From the NCBI GenBank assembly GCA_020632955.1, contig JACKEO010000013.1, forward strand, positions 62,001 through 126,000: DNA of 64,000 nt, given 5' to 3'. Shown piece after piece: positions 6,922-15,413 of the stretch. Numbering within the stretch: the stretch's first letter is position 1; every line of letters begins with the position of its first letter. The notes under the pieces are model-generated. The model was not told the origin of the DNA, ran no database searches, and saw only the letters and a list, made by a program, of their open reading frames with translations. Made by a program: the position numbers and the translations under genes. Origin of the DNA: Alphaproteobacteria bacterium (lineage in GTDB: Bacteria; Myxococcota_A; UBA796; GCA-2862545).

Positions 6922-9476
6922 CCGTCGCCCCCCACGTCCACGCGCACGGCGCTCGCCACCACCCATGACCGGCGCCCTCCCAGCGGCTGCATGGGCGTCG
7001 CACCCACGCCCTCCACCACGTAGACCGCGTCGGCGGCCGGGGCGAGCGCCAGGGTGGCGTGGCCCGCGCCATCGAGCGGCACGGTGGTCTCGAGGGTGCC
7101 GTCCTTGTAGAGCCGCACCTCGTCCAGGGGCATCCAGGACGGCGCCATCGCCTGCACGTCCAGGGTGGTGGGGCCCGTCACGAGGCTGCCGGGGAGCGGA
7201 TCCAGCATCAGCAGCGGCCCGTTGGTCGCCACCGTGCGCCCCCCCTCGATGGCGGCCACCACCTGGGCGTCGGTGATGTCGCCCGCGCTGCCGGCCTCCG
7301 GCACGTACACCCACGTGGCGAGGAGTCCGGGGTCGTTGGTGAGGTGGTCGTGGCTGTCGGTGGACCCGGTGGCCGCAGCCAGGATGCCTCGCGCCGTGAG
7401 GTCCAGGTACAGGTCCAGCCCCTTGGGCTCCATGCCCGGCACGATCACCTCGACGGCGTCGAAGCCCTCCCACCAGAAGTCCGGCTCGCCGATCCGCCCC
7501 GGACTCCACCGGGCGAAGACGGGCATGCCCGGCGAGAAGGGGTGGTTCAGCTGCACGAGCACGCCGTCGTGGTGGGCCAGCAGGCGATCGAACTGCTCGG
7601 TGGTGGTGGTGCCCACCTGCTCCCACCATGGCCACGCCCCGCCCGCGCGGGCGTCCGGGTCGGCCGCGTTCGGGAAGATGTTCACGTGGCCACGGACCCA
7701 CGGGGTGACCTCCACGCTCCCCACAGGCCGGAGCACGCGGTCGAGGCCCAGCGCTGCCACCAGATCCCGATGGTCCACGGCGACGTCGTGCTCGCTGGCG
7801 AACCACAGGTCCAGCCCCACCCCGGCGGCCACCAGGGCACGGTCGGTGGGCGTGAGCTTGCCGTCGAAGGAGGGCGCGGCGTGGATGTGGGTGTCGGCGA
7901 GCCACCAGCCGGGCGACTGCCAGGCCTGGAACAGTCCGGTGGCCTGCACCTCGGTCACCTCCCCGGCCCGCAGCTCCACGCGCTCCGCGTGCACCTCGAA
8001 GCGGCTGCCGTGCCAGGCGACGAGGTCGTAGGTGCCTGCTTCGAGGGGCAGGTCCAGGCTCCCGCCGCGCGCCCATCCCGCGGCCGCGAGGCCGTCCGGC
8101 AGCGGCAGGCCCCAGGCATCGTCGGGAGGCCGCTCGCCCACGGCGCGCACCTGCACCTCGAAGGTGGGGGTGCGCTCGCTCGTCACGCGCAGCGTGGCCG
8201 CGGGCTCCAGCGTGAGCGTATCGCCCGGCACCCCGGAGGTGCGTCCCAGGCCCCGTGCGTGGGGCGTCGCGGGGGCGCCGTCCCGGATCGTGCCCAGCGC
8301 CGCCTGGCGACGGCTGGCATGCCCCAGGGGGGAGACCTGGCCCGCCCCCGCCGGCAGGTCGTCGTGCAGCCGCGAGCCGCTGCCGTCGGCCACCAGCGTC
8401 ACCTCGCGCCCGGCCGGCACGTCGAGGGCCACCCGCCCCTCCGCGTCGGTGATCGCCAGCGTGTAGGGATCGCCGTCCAGCGCCACCGTGACCCGCACGC
8501 CGGCAGCGGGCGCGCCGCCCGCGACCACCGTGGCCTCCACCCGCTCCCGCGGCTCGTCGAGGGCCGCCTGCCAGGCGTCGGTCAGCTGGGACGGCGTCGA
8601 CGCCACCCCCCACCACCTCGTCCACGAGCGGGTGGCCCCCGGCGCCAGCTCGGCCTTGGCCTCGTACAGCGAGGCGAAGGAGATCAGCAGGTTGAGCAGG
8701 TCGAGCCCCGCCTCGGGGGTGGCCGCCTCCGGATCCCGGGCCGAGAAGATGCCCAGCGCGAGCCCCAGCTCGTCGTGCACCACCATCACGGCGTCCTCGG
8801 CGCGCGCATAGGTGGCCACGCGCCCCTGCCCGGGCACCCAGGGCGAGGCGATGCCCGGGAAGGCCTGGAGCACGTCGCCCGGGCGGGTGGTCACCGCCTC
8901 CTCCCCTCCGCGGATCGTGGTCTCCACGCGCAGCAGCGGCGAGCCGGGCTCGAGCGTGTAGGTGGTGGTCAGCCGGATGCCGCGGCTCTCGAACCGACCG
9001 GGATCCTCGAGCACGGCGCCCAGGTAGGTGAAGCCGGCGTCCACGGCCTCCACGCGCACCACGGCACGCCCGCTCTCCACGCCGTCGTCCACCACCACCA
9101 CGGAGGTGGCCTCCGGCAGCCAGCCCACGTCCAGGGCCGGCAGCCAGTCCACCACCAGATCGACGTCGGCGCTGCCGTCGGCGCGCACCACGTCGGCGTC
9201 GAGCACGCCGCCCCCGAAGGGCACCAGGCCGCCCGAAGGCCGACCCGCCGCCTGGATCACGAAGCGCGCGCGGTCGTTCACCAGCAGCACGTCTCCGGGA
9301 CGCGCCTCGGCACCGAGCCCTCCGAGGAGGGCCGCGGGATCGCGCACCACCCCGGCGCGCACCTGGTCGGGACCGAAGGGGCCCACCAGATCGGGGCCCT
9401 CGACGTCGGTGTCGTCGACGGGCGCGTCCGCCGGCGCACAGGCGAGGACGAGAGCGAGCCAGGGCACCAGGCGCAC
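6888..9476 (-). CDS. PHP-domain (CehA/McbA-like) lipoprotein, second paralog
   Basis: An 862-residue lipoprotein starting at a GTG with GGAGG 5 bp upstream. The lipobox VLAC (Cys13) is followed by an Asp/Thr stalk. The layout matches the protein at 206-2788: long beta-rich N-terminal region, a CNA-B-like domain near 330-385, and a PHP domain from about 520 with DTHIH near 526 and STDSHDH near 709. The metal-site details differ from the paralog (HIH for HSH, SEHD for TDHD), so the substrate may differ. The start of the FadL-like gene lies inside its 3' end. Cell-envelope location, function unknown beyond a likely metal-dependent hydrolase. Confidence 0.84.
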   Translation of the reverse strand: MRLVPWLALVLACAPADAPVDDTDVEGPDLVGPFGPDQVRAGVVRDPAALLGGLGAEARPGDVLLVNDRARFVIQAAGRPSGGLVPFGGGVLDADVVRADGSADVDLVVDWLPALDVGWLPEATSVVVVDDGVESGRAVVRVEAVDAGFTYLGAVLEDPGRFESRGIRLTTTYTLEPGSPLLRVETTIRGGEEAVTTRPGDVLQAFPGIASPWVPGQGRVATYARAEDAVMVVHDELGLALGIFSARDPEAATPEAGLDLLNLLISFASLYEAKAELAPGATRSWTRWWGVASTPSQLTDAWQAALDEPRERVEATVVAGGAPAAGVRVTVALDGDPYTLAITDAEGRVALDVPAGREVTLVADGSGSRLHDDLPAGAGQVSPLGHASRRQAALGTIRDGAPATPHARGLGRTSGVPGDTLTLEPAATLRVTSERTPTFEVQVRAVGERPPDDAWGLPLPDGLAAAGWARGGSLDLPLEAGTYDLVAWHGSRFEVHAERVELRAGEVTEVQATGLFQAWQSPGWWLADTHIHAAPSFDGKLTPTDRALVAAGVGLDLWFASEHDVAVDHRDLVAALGLDRVLRPVGSVEVTPWVRGHVNIFPNAADPDARAGGAWPWWEQVGTTTTEQFDRLLAHHDGVLVQLNHPFSPGMPVFARWSPGRIGEPDFWWEGFDAVEVIVPGMEPKGLDLYLDLTARGILAAATGSTDSHDHLTNDPGLLATWVYVPEAGSAGDITDAQVVAAIEGGRTVATNGPLLMLDPLPGSLVTGPTTLDVQAMAPSWMPLDEVRLYKDGTLETTVPLDGAGHATLALAPAADAVYVVEGVGATPMQPLGGRRSWVVASAVRVDVGGDGWSPPLPPLLP

Positions 9477-9564
9477 GAACACCTCCGGGGCGCGGTCTAT
9501 CGCGCACGCCCTGCCCGGCCCCGACCCCTCTCCCGACCGGGCGGGCCGCATCCCTGGAACGTGC

Positions 9565-9570
9565 TAGCTT
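9565..9570 (+). promoter_or_regulatory. -10-like element TAGCTT
   Basis: TAGCTT sits 20 bp before the ATG at 9591, the same place as the TAG-type elements of several other genes here. No clear -35 box is visible. Between it and the ATG, CCCCC (9573-9577) can pair with GGGGG (9582-9586), which is the ribosome binding site. Confidence 0.3.
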
Positions 9571-9590
9571 CGCCCCCTTTCGGGGGACCC

Positions 9591-10574
9591 ATGCGCTCGA
9601 CCCTCCTGGCCTGCCTGGCGCTCGTGGCCTGCGCGCCGCCCGTGCAGAACACCTTCGACACGCTCGACACCTCGGCCGACACCGACCGTGCCACGCCCGC
9701 CGACAGCGAGGCGCCGCCCCCGCGCGACGCCGACGGCGACGGCTACCCGGTGGGCCTCGACTGCCTCGACGGCAACCCGAACGTGAACCCCGGGGTGCCC
9801 GAGCGCTGCAACGGCATCGACGACGACTGCGACGACCTGATCGACCAGGGCCCCGACCCGGTGATCGGCACGAAGCTGCTGCGCCCGCTGTACCAGGACA
9901 TCGACCAGGACGGCTGGGGCAACCCGGGCACCGCGCGGTGGTTCTGCGACCGGCCGGGTCCGGGCTGGGTGCCGCGCGCCGGAGACTGCGACGACCTCGA
10001 CGCGAACATCCGACCCGACGCCCCCGGCTCCAGCTGCCCCACGCCGGCCCCGCCGGCCGACACCGGCCTCTGGGGCGACACCGACGCGGTCGACACGGCG
10101 CCCGTGCCCCCGAACTGCGGCGACGGCGTGCTCGACAGCGACGAGCGCTGCGACGACGACAACACCACCGGCGGCGACGGCTGCTCCCACCGCTGCACCC
10201 GCGAGCGCTTCACCATCACGATCGTGCGCGCCGACATCGCCGAGACCAAGCCCGGCGGCGCCAGCTGGGACTTCCTCACGGGCCTGCCCCCCGATCCCTA
10301 CGTGAGCGGCCTGATCAACGGCACCGAGGTGCTGCACACCGAGCTGAAGCTCGACAACATCACGCCGGTGTGGGGCACGAACTACGCCATCGAGGTGCGG
10401 TCCGCGCAGAGCCTCGAGCTCATCGTCTACGACCACGACGACGCCAGCCAGGACGACGTGATCGGCACCTTCACGCTGTCGCACGACGTGCTCAACGCCG
10501 ACGTGGACGCCGGCGATCGCACGGCGGCGAACGGGTCGGTGAAGAAGTTCACCTACCGGGTGGTCGCCCGCTGA
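9591..10574 (+). CDS. Lipoprotein with MopE-type metal-binding repeats and a C2 domain
   Basis: 327 residues. Lipobox LVAC (Cys14), then an Asp/Thr stalk. Next comes a DADGDGYP...CNGIDDDCDDLID block and a second IDQDGWG...GDCDDLDANI block, the Asp-rich repeats known from MopE-like Myxococcota proteins. Residues about 178-205 are a Cys-rich DUF4215-type motif (CGDGVLDSDERCDDDN...GDGCSHRC). The C-terminal part has a C2-like pattern: DPYVSGLINGTEV, TPVWG, and the Asp-rich loop YDHDDASQDDVIG. C2 domains bind Ca2+ and phospholipids. A full-length paralog lies at 47508-48671. The ribosome binding site GGGGGA precedes the ATG. Surface role inferred, precise function unknown. Confidence 0.82.
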   Translation: MRSTLLACLALVACAPPVQNTFDTLDTSADTDRATPADSEAPPPRDADGDGYPVGLDCLDGNPNVNPGVPERCNGIDDDCDDLIDQGPDPVIGTKLLRPLYQDIDQDGWGNPGTARWFCDRPGPGWVPRAGDCDDLDANIRPDAPGSSCPTPAPPADTGLWGDTDAVDTAPVPPNCGDGVLDSDERCDDDNTTGGDGCSHRCTRERFTITIVRADIAETKPGGASWDFLTGLPPDPYVSGLINGTEVLHTELKLDNITPVWGTNYAIEVRSAQSLELIVYDHDDASQDDVIGTFTLSHDVLNADVDAGDRTAANGSVKKFTYRVVAR

Positions 10575-10583
10575 GGCCTCGCG

Positions 10584-10602
10584 CGGCCCGTCATCGGGGC
10601 CG
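10584..10602 (+). terminator. Weak hairpin after the C2 lipoprotein gene
   Basis: CGGCCC and GGGCCG (6 bp arms, 7-base loop) lie 10 bp after the stop codon. No T-tract follows, so intrinsic termination is doubtful; it may instead protect the 3' end of the message. Confidence 0.25.
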
Positions 10603-10623
10603 TCGGTGACACGCCGACCGTGC

Positions 10624-10645
10624 CCCGGGATGCTAGGATCCCGGG
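10624..10645 (+). promoter_or_regulatory. Inverted repeat enclosing a -10-like TAGGAT
   Basis: CCCGGGAT (10624-10631) and ATCCCGGG (10638-10645) are perfect 8 bp arms around a 6-base loop; the -10-like TAGGAT spans 10634-10639. The element ends 14 bp before the ATG at 10660. It could be an operator covering the promoter, or an RNA hairpin if transcription starts further upstream. Confidence 0.4.
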
Positions 10646-10659
10646 CCGTCGAGGACCGC

Positions 10660-12348
10660 ATGACGAGGACGTTCCCCCTGCTGCTGGCGGTGGCCTGTGC
10701 TCCGCCGCCCTCCGACTCGGCCGACACCGACGTGGCCGCCGACACCGACAGCGCGCCCACGTCCGACACGGCCGACTCCGACACCGATCCGCCCGCCGAC
10801 ACGGGCGACACCGACGACACCGACGCCCCCGCAGGGCCCGGACGCCCCACCTCCTGCGGCGCGCTCACGGCCCCGTTCACCGACTGTGCGGTGGGCCTGT
10901 CGCCGGCCCAGACCACGCTGCCGCCCAGCCTGAAGGTGGCGCCCCACACCGATGCCCTCGTCGCCGACCTCGACGAGGACGGCTGGCTCGACGTGTGCGC
11001 GAGCCGCTTCCCGGGTCCCCTCACCTGCTGGCGCGACGCCGGCGGGCTGACCTTCACCACGCCGCCCACCACGCTCACCGAGGGCGCCTCCTTCGGCAGC
11101 GTGGCCACCGACCTCGACGGCGACGGGCACGTGGACGTGGCGGTGCTCGACGTGCCCGTGCCGGAGGACGGCGACCTGTCCGGGCTCACCGTGCGCCTGC
11201 GCATCCTGAAGGGGAAGGGCGACGGCACGTTCGACGACATCACCGAGGCCGCGGGCCTCGGCCAGCTCCCGCCGCCGGGCTGCGACGACATCGCGCCCGC
11301 GGGGCTCAGCGTGCTCCACCTCGACGGCGACGGGCGCCTGGATCTGGTGGTGCGCATGACGGGCACCTGCCGGCCCTACGTCTACAAGGGCAAGCCGAAC
11401 ACGCGGTGGGAGCGCTCGATCAGCACGCTCACCGCCCCCGTGGAGACGGGCCTGCTCACCTTCGACCTCGACCGCGACGGGCACCTCGATCTCTTCGCCT
11501 ACAGCTTCGGCGAGCCGGCGTCGTCCTACTACAAGGGCAAGGACGGCACCTTCACCGCCACGGCCCTGGCGCCGCCCTTCACCGGGGCGAAGGTCACCAG
11601 CCCGATGGGCTGCGGGGCCGGCGACATCGACGGCGACGGCCTCCTCGACGTCTACTGCTCCGACCACGGGCACCAGACGCTGCTCAAGCTCGACAGCCAG
11701 GGCCAGGCCTTCGACGTCACCGCGGCCCAGGGCGCGGCCGTCCCCACCACCCTGGGCGGCGAGGACCCCATCTCGTGGGCGGCGCTCGTGGTCGACCTCG
11801 ACGGCCGCGACGGCCCCGACCTGGTGAGCCCCTCCGCCTTCGAGGCGGTGTCCGAGACGTGGGACCAGGAGCTCCTCGTGCTGCTGCAGGGCAGCGACGG
11901 TCGCTTCACGCGGCAGACCTCCGGCCCGCTCGGCGCCCCCGCCCAGGAGCGCGGCATGGTGCTGGCCGACTTCGACGGCAACACCTGCCCCGATCTCCTC
12001 CTGCTCCCCGCCGACTTCCAGGCACCGGGCGCCCCGCTGCGCCTGCTCCTCGGGGCCGGCTGCACCCACCCCTTCGGCGGGGTCACCGTGCTCGGCGCCA
12101 ACGGCCAGGAGGCGGTGGGCGCCACGCTCACGGCGCGCTGGGCCGACGACAGCGTCGGCGCGTGGCGGGTCACGAAGACCGGCGGCTACGCCGGCGTGGG
12201 TCCTGCGCAGGTGTGGCCCTCGCCCCGCGTCCCGGGCACCGCGCTGGCCGAGGCCACCCTGTACTGGACCGACGGGTCCACCAGCGCCGTCACGGCCGCC
12301 GACCTCGCCGCCGGCCTCGTCCGCCAGCCCGCGCCGGGGGGGCCGTGA
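10660..12348 (+). CDS. FG-GAP/VCBS-repeat lipoprotein
   Basis: 562 residues. Lipobox AVAC (Cys13) is followed by about 45 residues of Asp/Thr/Ser stalk. The rest is a predicted beta-propeller of FG-GAP/VCBS repeats, shown by recurring Asp-rich Ca2+-type loops: DLDEDGWLDV, DLDGDGHVDV, HLDGDGRLDL, DLDRDGHLDL, DIDGDGLLDV, DFDGNTCPDL. A short ASPIC/UnbV-like tail (GANGQEAVGATL) follows. Such surface propellers bind ligands or partner proteins and have no known catalytic role. The stop codon overlaps the GTG start of the DUF1592 gene (GTGA), indicating translational coupling. Confidence 0.87.
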   Translation: MTRTFPLLLAVACAPPPSDSADTDVAADTDSAPTSDTADSDTDPPADTGDTDDTDAPAGPGRPTSCGALTAPFTDCAVGLSPAQTTLPPSLKVAPHTDALVADLDEDGWLDVCASRFPGPLTCWRDAGGLTFTTPPTTLTEGASFGSVATDLDGDGHVDVAVLDVPVPEDGDLSGLTVRLRILKGKGDGTFDDITEAAGLGQLPPPGCDDIAPAGLSVLHLDGDGRLDLVVRMTGTCRPYVYKGKPNTRWERSISTLTAPVETGLLTFDLDRDGHLDLFAYSFGEPASSYYKGKDGTFTATALAPPFTGAKVTSPMGCGAGDIDGDGLLDVYCSDHGHQTLLKLDSQGQAFDVTAAQGAAVPTTLGGEDPISWAALVVDLDGRDGPDLVSPSAFEAVSETWDQELLVLLQGSDGRFTRQTSGPLGAPAQERGMVLADFDGNTCPDLLLLPADFQAPGAPLRLLLGAGCTHPFGGVTVLGANGQEAVGATLTARWADDSVGAWRVTKTGGYAGVGPAQVWPSPRVPGTALAEATLYWTDGSTSAVTAADLAAGLVRQPAPGGP

Positions 12349-13967
12349 TCCGCACGCTGCCGCTCGCGCTGGCCCTGCTGGGCGCCTGCGCTCCCGAGGC
12401 GGCGACGGGGCCCGACGACACCCAGGCCGACGTCGACTCGGACGAGCCGGTCGAGCTGCCCCCGCCCGAGGGCCAGGATCTCCCGCTGCGGCGCCTCGGG
12501 GTGCGCGAGATCGATCGCACGGTGCGGTCCCTCCTGGGCGACCTGGGGCTCACGGCCGCCACCTGGCTGCCCGAGGACCTCCGCGCCCCCTTCGACACGG
12601 TGGCCGCCACCCAGGACCCCTCCCGCGTGCTCGTGGAGGGCCTCGACGCGCACGCGCGCGCCGTCGCTGCGGCGGTGCGTGCCGACCCCGTGCGCCTGGC
12701 GGCCCTGGTGGCCTGCGATCTGGCCGACGAGGCATGCCTGCCCGACCTCGCCCGACGTCTGGTGCGGGCGCTGCTGCGCCATCCCGCCGACGACGCGGAG
12801 GTGGCCGACCTCGTGGCGCTCGGGCGCGAGGTGGCCACGATCGACGGCGCACCCGAGGCCGCCGTCGAGGCGCTGCTGTCGGTGCTCCTGCAGGATCCCG
12901 GCTTCGTCTACGTGATCGACCGCGGCACCGCGGTGGCCGGCGCCCCCGGGGTGCTGGCGCTCGACGGGCCGTCGGTGCTCACCCGCATGGCGCTGCTCCT
13001 GTGGGGGGCCCTGCCCGACCTCGCGCTGCAGACGGAGGCCGACGCCCTCGACCTGACCGATGCGGAGGTCCGCCGAGGGCTGGCCACGCGGATGATGACG
13101 GACCCCCGCGCGCGCGCCCACGCCTTCGACGTGCACGTGCAGTGGCTCGACCTGCACAGCGCGAACAACGACGACCCCGAGTTCGCGGCGGCCGTCATGG
13201 TGGAGCCCCAGCGCGTGATCGAGCGCGTGCTCTTCACCGACGCGCGTCCCTGGCAGGAGGTGCTCACCTTCCCCGAGACCCTGCTGCTGCCGGGCCTGGC
13301 CACGGCCTACGACTTCGATCGGCCCGCCGAGCCCACCTGGGTGGACGTGCGCGATCGCGGACGGGGCGGACTGCTCGGCATGGCGTCGTGGCTGATGCGG
13401 CCGGCGTCGGTCGACGACACCAGCCCCACGATCCGCGGCAAGCAGGTGCGCGAACGCATCATGTGCGAGCCCATCGACCCGCCGCCGGCGGCGGTGATCT
13501 CCGACGCCCCGCCCGACGTCGGCCTCGGAGCCTGCAAGATCGAGCGCTACGAGGCGCACCGCAGCAACCCGGCCTGCGCCTCCTGCCACGACCTGATGGA
13601 TCCCATCGGCTTCGGCCTCGAGCGCTACGACGGCGAGGGCATGTACCGCACGGAGGAGGCCCCCTACGCCGCGCAGCTGGGCGACACCGGCGCCCCCTGC
13701 CCCATCGACGGCCAGGGCGAGGTCGACGGCCTGGGCGCCTTCTCGGGTCCGCGGGAGCTGGGCCTGCTCCTCACGGAGGCCGGCATCGCCGACGCCTGCT
13801 TCGCCCGCCAGGTGGCCGGGCTGCACAGGGGCATCTCCACCCTCGACCTCGATCCCGCCGAGGTCGATCCGGTGCTGACGGCCTGGCGCGCTGCGGGCGG
13901 CCGGTACGACCAGCTGCTCGTCGAGCTCATCGCCCAGCCCGTCTTCGGCTTCCGGGAGGTGCCCTGA
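12345..13967 (+). CDS. DUF1592/DUF1588-type c-heme lipoprotein
   Basis: 540 residues from a GTG that overlaps the previous stop. Lipobox LLGAC (Cys15), then an acidic spacer. The domain order is that of planctomycete/myxobacterial DUF1587-DUF1595-DUF1592-DUF1588-DUF1585 proteins: LRRLGVREIDRTVR, LARRLVRALLRHPADD, the central helical part, then GGLLGMASWLMRPASVDDTSPTIRG. A single c-type heme site, CASCH, lies near residue 411, followed by DPIGFGLERYDGEG. These proteins are thought to take part in periplasmic or surface electron transfer or polymer oxidation, without proof. It is coupled to the FG-GAP gene before and to DUF1552 after (TGATG). Confidence 0.9.
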   Translation: MIRTLPLALALLGACAPEAATGPDDTQADVDSDEPVELPPPEGQDLPLRRLGVREIDRTVRSLLGDLGLTAATWLPEDLRAPFDTVAATQDPSRVLVEGLDAHARAVAAAVRADPVRLAALVACDLADEACLPDLARRLVRALLRHPADDAEVADLVALGREVATIDGAPEAAVEALLSVLLQDPGFVYVIDRGTAVAGAPGVLALDGPSVLTRMALLLWGALPDLALQTEADALDLTDAEVRRGLATRMMTDPRARAHAFDVHVQWLDLHSANNDDPEFAAAVMVEPQRVIERVLFTDARPWQEVLTFPETLLLPGLATAYDFDRPAEPTWVDVRDRGRGGLLGMASWLMRPASVDDTSPTIRGKQVRERIMCEPIDPPPAAVISDAPPDVGLGACKIERYEAHRSNPACASCHDLMDPIGFGLERYDGEGMYRTEEAPYAAQLGDTGAPCPIDGQGEVDGLGAFSGPRELGLLLTEAGIADACFARQVAGLHRGISTLDLDPAEVDPVLTAWRAAGGRYDQLLVELIAQPVFGFREVP

Positions 13968-15385
13968 TGGCAGCGCCCCGCCTGTCGCGACGCACCCTGC
14001 TGCGCGGCCTGGGGGGCACCGCCCTGGCGCTGCCGTGGCTGGAGGCCATGCACACCGAGGCCCGCGCCGCCGAGCCCGCCCCCCGCCGCTACCTGCTGGT
14101 GTTCGGCGGCATGTCGCTCGGCAACGCGCGCGTCCCCGCGCCGAACCTGTTGGCGCCGCCCACCGCCACGTACACGCTGACGGCCGATGCGCAGGGCCTG
14201 GCCGACCTCACCTCCTCGGTGAGCATCGTCAGTGGGCTGCGCATCCCGGTGGCCGAGCCCGGCGAGCCCACCCCCCTCGGCGGGCGCTCGCGCGCCGGCG
14301 ACAGCTTCCACACCCACCTCAACCCGCTGCTCGCGGGCGTCCACCAGCTGGGCGCCAACACCGACGTGCGGGTCACCAGCCCCTCCTCCGACCAGATCGT
14401 GGCCGCCGAGATCGGCCAGGGCACCCTCCACGCCTCGCTGTCGTTGCGCGTGCAGGCGAGCGCCTACGGCAGCGACCAGGTGGAGCGGCTCACGCCCTCC
14501 TTCCGACGCCTGGGCGACGCCGTGGTGCCGGTGAGCCCCTACACCAGCCCCCGCGGCCTCTTCGACGTGCTCACCAGCGACGTGGTGCCCCTCGATCCCC
14601 AGGCGGCCGCCCGTCGCGAGGCGGAGCTGCGTCGGCGCCGCAGCGTGCTCGACCTGGTGGATCGCCGCATGGGAGGCCTCGTCGACCAGCTCGGCGGCGA
14701 GGACCGCGCCCGCCTCGACCGCCACTTCTCCGAGCTCCGCGAGCTGGAGCAGCGCCTGGCCGGCACGGCCCGCAACGAGGGGGGCACCTGCCGCCTTCCC
14801 GTGGCCTTCGAGGATCCCCCCTTCGACTTCGCCGCGGGGTGGAGCGAGGAGGATCGCCGCGCCGACCTCTTCGACGAGCTGGTGCGCTTCGCCTTCGCCT
14901 GCGACCTCACCCGGGTGGGCGCCTACATGCTCACGATGTGGCAGTCCCAGCTGCAGGCCGGGCCGATGTGGGGCATCCCGATGGCCCAGCACACCATCCA
15001 CCACGAGGGCACCACCGGCGAGCTGCGCCCCATCGTGCGCTGGCACGTCGACCGCTTCGCCAAGCTCCTGCGTCGCCTCGACGACACCGAGGAGGAGGGC
15101 GGCTCGGTGCTCGACCACACCGCCGCCGTCTGGATCTGCGAGGGCGGCTACGGCCCCTACCTCGGCAACCAGGAGGACTTCGGCGACTGGTCCAGCCACA
15201 GCACCGACCACATGGTGGCGCTGGTCGCGGGCCACGCAGGGGGACTCGCCGGGGGCCGACACGTGCAGGCCGCCCCCGGCCTCGACCACCCCGGCAACGT
15301 GCTGCTCACGGTGATGCAGGCGGCCGGGTCCAGCGCCACGCGGCTGGGCGAGATCGAGGGCACGCTGTCGGGGCTGCTGCGCTGA
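13967..15385 (+). CDS. DUF1552 protein with Tat signal
   Basis: 472 residues. The ATG shares one base with the previous stop (TGATG). The N-terminus has a twin-arginine signal (SRRTLLRGLGG, Arg8-Arg9) and a hydrophobic stretch, so it is exported folded, perhaps with a bound cofactor. The body matches DUF1552 proteins, which almost always follow a DUF1592 gene and resemble the DUF1501/sulfatase-like alkaline phosphatase fold. Seen here are FGGMSLGN, HTHLNPLLAG and a late WICEGGYG...NQEDFGDWSSHSTDHM block rich in His and Asp, possibly metal ligands. Function unproven; it should act with the DUF1592 cytochrome. Confidence 0.88.
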   Translation: MAAPRLSRRTLLRGLGGTALALPWLEAMHTEARAAEPAPRRYLLVFGGMSLGNARVPAPNLLAPPTATYTLTADAQGLADLTSSVSIVSGLRIPVAEPGEPTPLGGRSRAGDSFHTHLNPLLAGVHQLGANTDVRVTSPSSDQIVAAEIGQGTLHASLSLRVQASAYGSDQVERLTPSFRRLGDAVVPVSPYTSPRGLFDVLTSDVVPLDPQAAARREAELRRRRSVLDLVDRRMGGLVDQLGGEDRARLDRHFSELRELEQRLAGTARNEGGTCRLPVAFEDPPFDFAAGWSEEDRRADLFDELVRFAFACDLTRVGAYMLTMWQSQLQAGPMWGIPMAQHTIHHEGTTGELRPIVRWHVDRFAKLLRRLDDTEEEGGSVLDHTAAVWICEGGYGPYLGNQEDFGDWSSHSTDHMVALVAGHAGGLAGGRHVQAAPGLDHPGNVLLTVMQAAGSSATRLGEIEGTLSGLLR

Positions 15386-15413
15386 TCTCGCCGTGGCGGT
15401 GGCCCGGGCGCGA

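Noticed and set aside
2782..7023. Plus-strand open frame of 1413 codons
   Set aside because: It runs through several real genes on both strands and has low-complexity composition. Stop-free frames this long arise from G+C-rich third positions.
7059..9590. Plus-strand frame running into the first C2 lipoprotein
   Set aside because: The part before 9591 is antisense to the second PHP gene; the real start has a ribosome site and signal peptide at 9591.
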